Below are positions 1 through 6,985 of a stretch of DNA of 17,882 nucleotides, one piece after another. This DNA is from Spirochaetia bacterium (GTDB lineage Bacteria > Spirochaetota > Spirochaetia > Treponematales > Breznakiellaceae). Each line of letters starts with the position of its first letter. Position 1 is the first letter of the stretch. The notes under the pieces are model-generated. The model was not told the DNA's origin and searched no databases. It was given only the letters and a program-made list of their open reading frames with translations. The translations under genes and the position numbers were made by a program. Location of the stretch: positions 1 to 17,882 of the forward strand of contig BNUX01000062.1 of assembly GCA_025997675.1 (NCBI GenBank). The letters run 5' to 3'.

Positions 1-208
1 GGGCGGTCATGCCGATTGCCCGCAGGAGCGCGGGGCTAAATGTCCGGTAGTAGGCGCTGATTTCCTCATTCCCCCGGTCCACCGAAAGAATATACTGGGT
101 CAGGTCATTGGTACCCATACTCACAAAGCTGCCTTCACGGGTAAACTCGTCGGCTAAAAAAACCGCCGCCGGTGTTTCCACCATCACCCCCAGGGGCGCC
201 CAAATAAA
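1..208 (-). pseudogene. ptsI: 5'-truncated remnant of PTS enzyme I (PEP-protein phosphotransferase), runs off the left edge
   Basis: Read on the minus strand, the frame from 208 to 1 encodes the C-terminal PEP-binding barrel of enzyme I of the sugar phosphotransferase system. The visible landmarks are GVMVETPAA, the hallmark SMGTNDLTQY, and VDRGNEE. Pyruvate phosphate dikinase has a different sequence after NDLTQ, so enzyme I fits better. The homology stops abruptly near position 197. Three codons further upstream there is an in-frame TAG (complement of 209-211), and beyond it lies AT-rich promoter DNA without a start codon or ribosome binding site. The phospho-histidine and N-terminal domains are therefore missing, and this piece cannot give a working enzyme I. 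The 3' end lies outside the window. A rearrangement or an assembly join could both explain it. Confidence 0.75.
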
Positions 209-241
209 CTAAAATCGGACAAAGCTTGTCAAAATTACCCC

Positions 242-269
242 TTGACAATTCCCATACGCATACTATAGT
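242..269 (+). promoter_or_regulatory. Sigma70-type promoter of the ABC transporter-cysK operon
   Basis: TTGACA at 242-247 matches the -35 consensus exactly. TATAGT at 264-269 is a good -10, with a 16-bp spacer. Transcription would start near 276, leaving a leader of about 35 nt. The -10 lies inside a perfect 12-bp palindrome, ATACTATAGTAT (260-271), which could be an operator. Confidence 0.6.
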
Positions 270-296
270 ATAAATACCATCCAATTACTAGGCATT

Positions 297-303
297 AAGG
301 AGG
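297..303 (+). promoter_or_regulatory. Strong Shine-Dalgarno site of the substrate-binding protein gene
   Basis: AAGGAGG lies 7 nt before the ATG at 311. This fixes the start of the gene and suggests high expression, as expected for the binding protein, the most abundant part of an ABC importer. Confidence 0.75.
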
Positions 304-310
304 TTCTATT

Positions 311-1357
311 ATGTCTAAGAAAATTTGTACCGCCCTGGTACTGGGGGCTATGGCCCTTGCCCTGACCCTGCCCGTATGGGCCGGGGGAAAGAAGGACGCG
401 ACGCCGGCGGTTCAGCCGGCAACCCAGGGCCCGGCTCTGTCGGGGAAAAAGGTCATCGTTGCGGATGCCAATTCCACCCATCACCTCAACCTGTATGTGG
501 CCTATGAAAAGGGGCTCTTTACCAAACGGGGGCTTCCGGTGGAGATTCAGCAGACCAACTCCGGGGTTGCCGCGGTGGTCGGGGGTGAGGCGGACATCGT
601 CTTTAACTGCCCCACCGGGGTCATCACCCCCATTGCCAAGGGGCAGTCCATCACTATTATCAGCCAGGTAAAGATTCCCTGTACTTCGGTACTGGTGGTC
701 CCGGTAAATACCCCGGTCAAAACCCCCGCCGACCTCAAAAACCTTCAAATTGCGGGGCTTTCAAACACCTGCTGCGCGGTTATCTCCATCAGGGACAACC
801 TGAAAAGCCAGTACAGCACCGAGTTTGAGCTGGTAGCCCTGGCCCCCGGCGCAGCCTTAGCCGCCCTTGAAGGGGCCGCAGTAAAGGCCGCCATTCTGGA
901 AGAGCCCTTTGTAGCCGAGGCCCTGCTCTTAAAAGACGCGGCGGGGAAGTTCAAGTACAAGACTATTTTTGACGGCCATTCGGATGCCAACGGCGACGGC
1001 GCTACCGACAAAAACCTTGCCGGTGAAAACCCGCCCTGCCGTACCATCAACGCCAATACCGCCTTTATCCGGGACCGGCTTGGGGACGCCAAGGTCTTTA
1101 TTGAAGCCATTGCTGAGGCCGATGAGATCATCCTGGCAAATCCGACCGCGGCTGATATTGTGGCCATTGCCCATAAGTATGTGCCGAATGTTTCCGAGCA
1201 GGCGATTATCAACAGTAATCCTAAGCTGGGCTTTACCACCCACCTGGATACCCAGCACCTTATCGGGTATGCCCAGGCGCTGGTGAATCAGAAAACCATT
1301 GATACGAACCCCGGTGAAGCGCTTTTTGCACCGGAGTTTAAGGGTATTACCTGGTAA
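311..1357 (+). CDS. ABC transporter periplasmic substrate-binding protein (SsuA/TauA/NMT1-like)
   Basis: Secreted solute receptor of 348 residues for an importer of the nitrate/sulfonate/taurine/pyrimidine class. Residues 1-24 form a signal peptide ending VWA, so signal peptidase I would cut before GGKKDA; there is no lipobox cysteine. The body has the family pattern: VIVADAN, then a helix containing YVAYEKGLF, GVAAVVGGEADIVF, a central KTPADLKNLQIAG, and AAILEEPFVAEAL. Unusual points are five cysteines in the mature protein (100, 124, 154, 155, 243) and an acidic DANGDGATD loop at 225-233 that resembles a calcium-binding loop. It is the first gene of the operon, with the permease 2 bp downstream. 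The substrate is not readable from sequence. Its operon with cysK favours a sulfur compound by inference. Confidence 0.85.
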   Translation: MSKKICTALVLGAMALALTLPVWAGGKKDATPAVQPATQGPALSGKKVIVADANSTHHLNLYVAYEKGLFTKRGLPVEIQQTNSGVAAVVGGEADIVFNCPTGVITPIAKGQSITIISQVKIPCTSVLVVPVNTPVKTPADLKNLQIAGLSNTCCAVISIRDNLKSQYSTEFELVALAPGAALAALEGAAVKAAILEEPFVAEALLLKDAAGKFKYKTIFDGHSDANGDGATDKNLAGENPPCRTINANTAFIRDRLGDAKVFIEAIAEADEIILANPTAADIVAIAHKYVPNVSEQAIINSNPKLGFTTHLDTQHLIGYAQALVNQKTIDTNPGEALFAPEFKGITW

Positions 1358-1359
1358 AC

Positions 1360-2187
1360 GTGACCAATAAATATGAAACAAGGGGCCTCCGCCGTTTCTT
1401 TTATGAACTCGGGGGCTTCTTTAAAAACTCACTGGGCAATTTCTTCTCCCTGGAATTCCTTACCGTATTGGTACCATTACTGTTACTGTGGGAATTCTTG
1501 CCCCGGTGGGGTATCCTGCCCAAAAGCCTTATCCCCTCGCTCAGCACGGTGGCGGCAAAGTTTTGGGATATGCTGCTCCACCGGCAGCTGGTGCTCCACA
1601 TAGCCTACAGCCTGGGCCGTTTCTTTGCGGCCTTCGGCATCGCCGTGGTGCTGGCGGTCCCCATCGGGCTCCTTATGGGGTGGAACCTGAAAATCCGCGC
1701 CTATGTGCTGCCTTTGTGGCAGCTTCTTTCGCCCATACCGCCCCCGGCCTGGGTTCCCATGACGATCATCTTCTTCGGCATCGGATCGAAGATGCACATT
1801 TTTTTGATGTTCCTCGGGATATTTTATCCCGTTTTATTTAATACCTACCAGGGTATCAAAGACACCGACCCCCGGTACCTCGCCAGCGCCCGGGTTTTCG
1901 GCGCCAGTGAATTTACCCTGCTCCGCAAGGTGTACTTCTGGCACGCATTCGGCTCAATTATCATGAGCCTTAAAACCGGTATTGCAATGGGACTGGTGAT
2001 GCTCATCATCGGCGAATCCTACGGGGGGCGTATGGGGATCGGCTTTCTTTTGGGTCAGGCTAAAGACTACTTTGTTGTCCCCGAGATGATGGTCTGTATG
2101 GCCATTTTGGGCTGGATTGGCTGGTTCCTTATTGAGGTCCTCAAATATGTCGAACTGAAACTCGCCGTCTGGAAAGTGGGCCGGTAA
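1360..2187 (+). CDS. ABC transporter permease (SsuC/TauC-like, BPD_transp_1)
   Basis: Inner-membrane permease of 275 residues, the usual size. Hydrophobic segments alternate through the protein. The cytoplasmic EAA loop that contacts the ATPase is visible as ASARVFGASEFTLLRKVYFWHAF, near residues 175-197, followed by an SLKTGIAMGLVMLIIGE helix typical of the SsuC/TauC group. The start is a GTG two bases after the stop of the binding-protein gene. No clear Shine-Dalgarno site precedes it, so translation is probably coupled. The stop TAA shares its last A with the ATG of the ATPase gene. It works with the two flanking proteins as one importer. Confidence 0.88.
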   Translation: MTNKYETRGLRRFFYELGGFFKNSLGNFFSLEFLTVLVPLLLLWEFLPRWGILPKSLIPSLSTVAAKFWDMLLHRQLVLHIAYSLGRFFAAFGIAVVLAVPIGLLMGWNLKIRAYVLPLWQLLSPIPPPAWVPMTIIFFGIGSKMHIFLMFLGIFYPVLFNTYQGIKDTDPRYLASARVFGASEFTLLRKVYFWHAFGSIIMSLKTGIAMGLVMLIIGESYGGRMGIGFLLGQAKDYFVVPEMMVCMAILGWIGWFLIEVLKYVELKLAVWKVGR

Positions 2188-3065
2188 TGATCGAAGCCAG
2201 GAGTATCACTAAGTTTTTTTCCGTGGTAAATGAGAAGGGCCTTGCCGAAGGGCTTACCGCAGTACTGAATGTGTCCCTCACCGTTCCTGATGGGAAAATA
2301 GTAACCCTGCTCGGGCCATCGGGCTGCGGAAAGTCAACCTTCCTGGAAATCCTCGCGGGGCTCCAGGCGCCGACCGATGGGACAATACACATTGACGGCA
2401 AACTGGTTCTGGAACCCCTGCCTTCGACCCGGAAAGAAATGGAGGCCTACAAACGGCGCTACCGCTTCATTTCCCCCCTGGCTAACGGTGTTTTCCGGGA
2501 CCGCCCTAAACACGACATTGCCATGATATTTCAGGACTACGCGATTTTCCCCTGGATGACCGCCATTGAAAACATCAACTTTGCGCTGAAGCTCCGAGGT
2601 GTTAAGCGATCTGAGCGGAATGAACGGAGCCGGCACTATCTGGGCAAGGTGGGGCTTAACGGGGTGGAGTACAAGTACCCGTCCCAGCTTTCCGGGGGTA
2701 TGCGCCAGCGGCTTGCCCTGGCCAGGGCACTTTCGGTGGAGCCGAAAATTATCCTCATGGACGAACCCTTTGCGGCGGTTGACGCACTGACCCGGGAAAA
2801 ACTCCAGGACGATCTCCTGCGGCTCCGGGAAGAAGCGGGGTCCCATCTCATCATTGTTATGGTAACCCACGATGTTACCGAGGCGGTGTATCTTTCGGAC
2901 GAGGTGGTGGTTTTTTCACCCGGCCCCGGTTCAATCCGCAATAGAATCCCGGTGGATATTAAACGGCCCCGCGCCAGAACCGATCCGGATATCCTCGAAA
3001 TACAGGATCGTATTTTTGCGATGTTCCAATACGACCTTAATCAGGAAAGCGACTATTCAATTTAG
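2187..3065 (+). CDS. ABC transporter ATP-binding protein (SsuB/TauB-like)
   Basis: Cytoplasmic ATPase of 292 residues that powers the importer. Walker A is GPSGCGKS (43-50), the Q-loop is FQDYAIFPW (115-123), the signature is LSGGMRQR (168-175), Walker B with the catalytic glutamate is ILMDEP (189-194), the D-loop is AAVDAL (196-201), and the switch histidine is THD (227-229). Between Walker A and the Q-loop, residues about 76-110 add a charged stretch ([11 protein letters not shown], then FRDRPKHD) of roughly 25-30 residues that ordinary SsuB/TauB proteins lack. The ATG overlaps the permease stop by one base, so the genes are translationally coupled. The TAG stop is followed at once by the ribosome binding site of cysK. 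Confidence 0.92.
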   Translation: MIEARSITKFFSVVNEKGLAEGLTAVLNVSLTVPDGKIVTLLGPSGCGKSTFLEILAGLQAPTDGTIHIDGKLVLEPLPSTRKEMEAYKRRYRFISPLANGVFRDRPKHDIAMIFQDYAIFPWMTAIENINFALKLRGVKRSERNERSRHYLGKVGLNGVEYKYPSQLSGGMRQRLALARALSVEPKIILMDEPFAAVDALTREKLQDDLLRLREEAGSHLIIVMVTHDVTEAVYLSDEVVVFSPGPGSIRNRIPVDIKRPRARTDPDILEIQDRIFAMFQYDLNQESDYSI

Positions 3066-3076
3066 TGAGGGAATAT

Positions 3077-4033
3077 ATGAGCAGTAATACTACCGATGTG
3101 CGTGGAAAAATATATGCCGACATTACCGCCGCCCGGGGGAACACCCCCCTGGTGCGCCTTGCAAAGCTTGGTGAGGGCTTAGGCGGAACGGTGCTTGCCA
3201 AGGTGGAGGCATTCAACCCCATGAACAGTGTCAAGTGCCGCATAGGAGCCGCCATGCTGGACGCGGCGGTAAGGGACGGCAGCCTGAAACCCGGCGGGAC
3301 GGTGATTGAGCCCACTTCGGGAAATACCGGCATAGGCCTGGCATTTGCCTGCGCTGCCCGGGGGTACAAGCTCATCCTCACCATGCCGGAAACCATGTCG
3401 GTGGAGCGGCGGAAACTGGCGGCCATGCTCGGCGCCGATGTGGTACTCACCTCGGGAAAGGACGGCATGAACGGCGCAGTGAATAAGGCCCGTGAACTCA
3501 CTGCAACCATTCCCAATAGCTTTATGCCCCTTCAATTTGAAAACCCCGCCAACCCCGAGGCCCACCGTCAAACCACGGCCCTCGAAATTTGGGAGGATAC
3601 CGGGGGGGCCGTGGACATCTTTGTCGCCGGGGTTGGTACCGGCGGAACCATCACCGGCGTGGGGGAAGTGCTGAAGGAACGGAAGCCGGGGGTACACATC
3701 GTGGCGGTGGAGCCCGACGCCTCGGCGGTACTTTCCGGGGGCAGGCCCGGCCCGCACCGCATCCAGGGCATAGGCGCGGGGTTCATCCCCAGGGTACTCA
3801 ACCGCTCGATCATTGACGAGATAGTCCGGGTAACCAATGAGGACGCTATCAACACCGCCCGCCGTGTTGCCCGTACCGAAGGAATCCTGGCGGGTATATC
3901 CGCAGGGGCGGCGGTATGGGCCGCCCTTCAAATTGCGGGACGGAAGGAAAACGCGGGGAAAACCATTGTGGTGGTCCTCCCGGATTCGGGTGAACGGTAC
4001 CTTTCAACCCAGCTTTCGGATACCGAGGAGTGA
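3077..4033 (+). CDS. cysK: Cysteine synthase A (O-acetylserine sulfhydrylase)
   Basis: PLP enzyme that makes cysteine from O-acetylserine and sulfide. The protein is 318 residues, near the length of E. coli CysK, which it closely resembles. The PLP lysine lies in [11 protein letters not shown] (K53), the phosphate/substrate loop is TSGNTG (80-85), and further matches are [14 protein letters not shown], the [10 protein letters not shown] phosphate cup, [11 protein letters not shown], and the C-terminal [11 protein letters not shown] chose the ATG at 3077 because GAGGGA at 3067-3072 is a good ribosome binding site. A GTG at 3065 in the same frame overlaps the previous stop and would only add MREY. 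It is the last gene of the ABC operon. No serine acetyltransferase gene is adjacent. Confidence 0.93.
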   Translation: MSSNTTDVRGKIYADITAARGNTPLVRLAKLGEGLGGTVLAKVEAFNPMNSVKCRIGAAMLDAAVRDGSLKPGGTVIEPTSGNTGIGLAFACAARGYKLILTMPETMSVERRKLAAMLGADVVLTSGKDGMNGAVNKARELTATIPNSFMPLQFENPANPEAHRQTTALEIWEDTGGAVDIFVAGVGTGGTITGVGEVLKERKPGVHIVAVEPDASAVLSGGRPGPHRIQGIGAGFIPRVLNRSIIDEIVRVTNEDAINTARRVARTEGILAGISAGAAVWAALQIAGRKENAGKTIVVVLPDSGERYLSTQLSDTEE

Positions 4034-4074
4034 AGACATGGTAACCCCAGCCCCCCTTAACCGCCTCCGCCGTA

Positions 4075-4104
4075 AGCCCCTGAATGAATACGGCAGGGGT
4101 TTTT
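4075..4104 (+). terminator. Rho-independent terminator of the ABC-cysK operon
   Basis: CCCCTG (4077-4082) pairs with CAGGGG (4094-4099) across an 11-nt loop. A G-T wobble and A-T pairs extend the stem, and TTTTT follows (4100-4104). It overlaps the end of the converging minus-strand gene. No T-run follows it on the minus strand, so it acts one way only. Confidence 0.75.
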
Positions 4105-4337
4105 CAGGCGGTTTGGGCGGCGATCTCCTTGCGGACAAGCTCGTTGATGATTTGCCCTACGCTGGTGTGGGCGGATTCCGCCTTGCCGCGCAGCCAGGTC
4201 GCGGATAGATCGTCCATGCCCAGGATACGCGCCTCCCGCTGGGAGAGCCAGCCTGTTCCGTTGGGGCCAAGTTTGGGCGGATTCTTGGTAAAGCACTCGT
4301 CCCAATAGTCCGCTTCTTCATCGGTCATCTTAGCCAT
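4104..4337 (-). CDS. Small antitoxin-like protein, family not certain
   Basis: 77 residues beginning MAKMTDEEADYWDECFTKNP and ending in a basic/hydrophobic helix QIINELVRKEIAA. I recall similar small proteins with this start in gut treponemes, usually next to small toxin genes, and the acidic N-terminus plus short C-terminal helix suit a type II antitoxin. That is a resemblance and no domain is assigned. AGGAG on the minus strand, about 7 nt before the ATG, supports the start. It follows aroH by 23 bp in the same direction and probably shares its transcript. No toxin-like gene lies next to it in this window. Confidence 0.55.
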   Translation of the reverse strand: MAKMTDEEADYWDECFTKNPPKLGPNGTGWLSQREARILGMDDLSATWLRGKAESAHTSVGQIINELVRKEIAAQTA

Positions 4338-4360
4338 AATTGTCTCCTACAAATCGAGTT

Positions 4361-4738
4361 TCACGAGAAAGTCCTATCCGGCCGCAGCACCTCCGCCCCG
4401 TTGCGGTACACATGCCGGACCGCCGCGCCTTCCTCCATGTAGCAGTGGATGAGCACCCGGATGGTCCGTTCCAGCCCCCCCACAACCGCCGCTTCCTGGA
4501 GGGCAAAGAGCGCCGCCTCCCCTGCCCGCCCGTAGTTCCGCAGCGCCTCGGCGGGGTTCAGCGCATCAAGGTCCGCCGTTACGGAAAATAGCACCGAAAC
4601 CAGATCCTGCTCCGCCAGGCCGTTCCGCAGAAGGAGTTCATCATAGAGGGCGCCCACCTGGCAGGTAATATCCCGGGGATCATTTTCGCACCGGGTTGCC
4701 CCCCGGAGGGCTTTCAACCGCAGGGATGCCGCATTCAT
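4361..4738 (-). CDS. aroH: Monofunctional chorismate mutase, AroH type
   Basis: Converts chorismate to prephenate, the branch step to phenylalanine and tyrosine, in the cytoplasm. The 125 residues match the Bacillus subtilis AroH fold in length and in active-site residues. LRGATRCE supplies the equivalent of Arg7 (here R12), LQEAAVVGGL supplies Glu78 (E82), TIRVL supplies Arg90 (R94), and RHVYRNGAEVLRPD supplies Tyr108 (Y111). The position of B. subtilis Cys75 is alanine here. The ATG overlaps the TGA of the upstream membrane-protein gene (ATGA), so the two are translationally coupled. No other aromatic pathway gene is nearby. Confidence 0.88.
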   Translation of the reverse strand: MNAASLRLKALRGATRCENDPRDITCQVGALYDELLLRNGLAEQDLVSVLFSVTADLDALNPAEALRNYGRAGEAALFALQEAAVVGGLERTIRVLIHCYMEEGAAVRHVYRNGAEVLRPDRTFS

Positions 4739-5088
4739 ATCCTGTTACCCCCCGCCGCCGCCATGATAAACGCCGCCAGTACGGCTATGGCGGCGCCGAA
4801 CAGCCCCAGGACTATATACAGTCCGATACTGCCCGGGAACCGGTGTTTTCTCCGGCGAATGATAAGCCATACACCCATCCCGAGCCCATACAGTGAGCTG
4901 AGCCCCAGGGAGAGCCCCAGGATTAGGGATACGCGAAGGAGTAATAACTGGGTCCGGTCCATAAACTCCTGGGCGGTTCCAATGCCGTAGAGGTATACCG
5001 CCACTACCGAGAGGAAAAAGAAAAAAAGGGCCGCCCGCCATACCAGGATTACAAGAACAGGTTTCTTTACCGGCCTTTTAGCGGACAT
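4735..5088 (-). CDS. Small integral membrane protein with three predicted helices, unknown function
   Basis: 117 residues with a basic N-terminus (MSAKRPVKKP) and hydrophobic segments at about 10-34, 48-78 (ending IIRRRKHR) and 86-112. The positive-inside rule puts the N-terminus and the RRRKHR loop in the cytoplasm. I recognise no family motif. The start at 5088 is supported by GAGGAG about 9 nt upstream on the minus strand. A longer frame reaching 5307 would run through the divergent gene and has non-protein-like composition. It is the first gene of a minus-strand group with aroH and the antitoxin-like gene. Confidence 0.7.
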   Translation of the reverse strand: MSAKRPVKKPVLVILVWRAALFFFFLSVVAVYLYGIGTAQEFMDRTQLLLLRVSLILGLSLGLSSLYGLGMGVWLIIRRRKHRFPGSIGLYIVLGLFGAAIAVLAAFIMAAAGGNRI

Positions 5089-5129
5089 TCCAGGGACTCC
5101 TCTTTTCAGACTATCATAGAAGAAGGTAG

Positions 5130-5158
5130 TTGCCCAAGCCCTGATCTTTTGTGATAAT
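5130..5158 (+). promoter_or_regulatory. Extended -10 promoter of the outer-membrane protein gene, probably leaderless
   Basis: TTGCCC (5130-5135), a 17-bp spacer and GATAAT (5153-5158), preceded by TG one base before, form an extended -10 promoter. The expected start of transcription, about 7 nt after the -10, falls on the ATG at 5165. The 15 bases before that ATG hold no Shine-Dalgarno sequence. Confidence 0.5.
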
Positions 5159-5164
5159 GACCGT

Positions 5165-5782
5165 ATGAGAGATTTACCCCTGTTCTTTGTGATGCTCCTG
5201 GTGATGTGGACCATTGGGCCTCTGCAGTTTCCCTTGACGGCGCAGGAGTCTGAGGGAAACGATGGCGGTGGCGGTGAACTCCCCATAGATTCGGATTGGC
5301 CGGACAAACTTCCGGACCTCTATTCACGGGGGGATAAGATTTTCGGCATGTCCTTGGGGCCCCTTTTCTCCCTGGTGGAGAATGTAGGCCCCGTAGGCGG
5401 TACCCTTTCCCTTTCCTATACGTATTTTCTTACCAGCCATGTGTTCGTTGGGGGGGAGTTGCAGGGGATGTTTGCCCCAACGAAGGGGAAAAACGTGCTG
5501 TTTATCGTGCCCATAGGAGGGCGTGTGGGTTATCAGTTTGTCCTGGGCCGTTTTGAGATACCCCTGGCCCTTACCATCGGGTTTGCCCCTCAAACGTATA
5601 TGGAAAAGAATTACGGCGGATTCTTTCTGAAACCTGCCGCGTCCCTGTTCTGGCGCTTTAACCCCGACTGGTCATTCGGGCTTAATACCACCTGGTGGTG
5701 GGTTCCCCAATGGCCTAAAAACGGACTCGATGCATACGGCAATTTTATAGAAGTTTCCCTATCCGCCCGGTATCATTTTTAA
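5165..5782 (+). CDS. Predicted outer-membrane beta-barrel protein (TP0733/OmpW-like)
   Basis: 205 residues. A signal peptide covers about 1-26 (LPLFFVMLLVMWTIG, cut after LTA). A low-complexity acidic/glycine linker follows, then alternating polar/aromatic strands: LGPLFSLVENV, GGTLSLSYTYFLT, VFVGGELQGMFAP, GGRVGYQFVLG, FEIPLALTIGFAP, PAASLFWRFNPDWSFGLNTTWWW, and FIEVSLSARYHF. The final F and the strand pattern are those of a small, about eight-stranded barrel assembled by BAM. A link to treponemal TP0733/OmpW-like proteins is from memory and tentative. The ATG has no ribosome binding site and sits where the promoter would start transcription. A lipoprotein gene follows 15 bp later with a normal site. 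Confidence 0.65.
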   Translation: MRDLPLFFVMLLVMWTIGPLQFPLTAQESEGNDGGGGELPIDSDWPDKLPDLYSRGDKIFGMSLGPLFSLVENVGPVGGTLSLSYTYFLTSHVFVGGELQGMFAPTKGKNVLFIVPIGGRVGYQFVLGRFEIPLALTIGFAPQTYMEKNYGGFFLKPAASLFWRFNPDWSFGLNTTWWWVPQWPKNGLDAYGNFIEVSLSARYHF

Positions 5783-5797
5783 CAGAGGATAAGAAGG

Positions 5798-6970
5798 ATG
5801 TTTACATTGGATAAAATTAAACCTTGGGCGTTCCTTGCCGTACTCATACTGGCAGGCTGTGCCCAGGACTCTATTTTTAGTGATATAGCCAACGAAGTGG
5901 AGCCCGTGGACCCCCTCATTAAAGGGGCTCCTTCCAAGATTGTCAAGTCGGCATCTCTTAACCGGCTCTATGTTGCCAGCGGTGAACTGTATGAATTCGA
6001 CTTAGCGGGGGGCAGGTGGCGTGAGTCTGACACAAACGGTATCGACGGACAGATTCGGGATATAGCCGCTACCGATACTGCCCTCTACGCCCTGTCCATC
6101 ACCGGTACCGCTCTTGACTTTAAGGTGTGGAAAAAAACCGGTGGTACGGGCCCCTGGACGAGACTGGGGCTTGGTTCAAACCGGGATTACCCAACCGTAA
6201 GTACCATCTTCGGCGCCGGGAATCAATTATTTGCCGGGGCGTCCAAGGGTAATGATGACGGCGGAAATGATTACGCGATTTTGTATGAAACCGACGGCAG
6301 ACTGGATTTATTGGAGGGAACCCTGAATACCAGTCTCCTCAGCGGGGCCGGCAAAATAGGGAGTGTGTACTATCTTGGCACCAAGGGAAGCGGTATCTTT
6401 CAGTGGGATGGCGCCTCTGCGGTTGTGCCCGCTCAGACGGTGCCGGGTCCTCCAATCCCCGCCGATATCGCCGGGTTTTTACAACCCGATCCCGGTTCTA
6501 TCATAGCCGCCAGCATAAACAGCTATATTTTACGTGGTACCGCCGCCGGTTTTGCCGTCTCCGGCACCTCATTGGGGGGGACCTTTACCGGAGCCCTTGC
6601 CCTGGCCAAGGCGTATGCCTATACCAACAATACGGCTGTTCCCGGTACGACGGATCTGCTCCTCATCGGTATCAAGGGGGGGAACAATTCCTATTCCCAC
6701 GGATATGTGGAGGTACTCTACGATAAAGCGAACGGCGTTGTGGTAGGCGGTACCCGGGAACCGGGGGAACATGACCCTTCCGGCATTGCAAGAAACGGGA
6801 CCTATGGGTCTACCCTGAAACGATACCCGGTTACCGCTTTTTATGTTTTGGACTATCCGGGGATCACCCTTCCGAATTCGGTTCCCATCATGTTTGCATC
6901 TACCTCGGGGAACGGGTTCTATTCCTACCGGAACCGGAACGAAACTTGGCAATGGAACCACGAAGAATAG
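5798..6970 (+). CDS. Predicted lipoprotein with beta-propeller-like repeats, unknown function
   Basis: 390 residues. The N-terminus MFTLDKIKPWAFLAVLILAGC is a lipoprotein signal; the lipid-bearing cysteine is C21. The mature part repeats short motifs such as LYVASGELYEFD, LYALSITG, LFAGASKG, YYLGTKGSGIFQWDG and, at the end, FASTSGNGFYSYRNRNETWQW, about 40-60 residues apart. This is the look of a blade-repeat (propeller) fold, but I cannot assign a family. AGAGG (5784-5788), 9 nt before the ATG, is the likely ribosome binding site. It probably forms an operon with the preceding outer-membrane protein gene and may be its partner at the cell envelope. Confidence 0.7.
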   Translation: MFTLDKIKPWAFLAVLILAGCAQDSIFSDIANEVEPVDPLIKGAPSKIVKSASLNRLYVASGELYEFDLAGGRWRESDTNGIDGQIRDIAATDTALYALSITGTALDFKVWKKTGGTGPWTRLGLGSNRDYPTVSTIFGAGNQLFAGASKGNDDGGNDYAILYETDGRLDLLEGTLNTSLLSGAGKIGSVYYLGTKGSGIFQWDGASAVVPAQTVPGPPIPADIAGFLQPDPGSIIAASINSYILRGTAAGFAVSGTSLGGTFTGALALAKAYAYTNNTAVPGTTDLLLIGIKGGNNSYSHGYVEVLYDKANGVVVGGTREPGEHDPSGIARNGTYGSTLKRYPVTAFYVLDYPGITLPNSVPIMFASTSGNGFYSYRNRNETWQWNHEE

Positions 6971-6985
6971 GCCGGGGCCCTTGGG

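Noticed and set aside
3065..3076. GTG start for cysK at 3065
   Set aside because: It overlaps the preceding stop, and its own sequence is the ribosome binding site for the better ATG at 3077.
5089..5307. N-terminal extension of the minus-strand membrane protein to 5307
   Set aside because: It would overlap the divergent outer-membrane protein gene and its promoter. A good ribosome binding site is present at the 5088 start.
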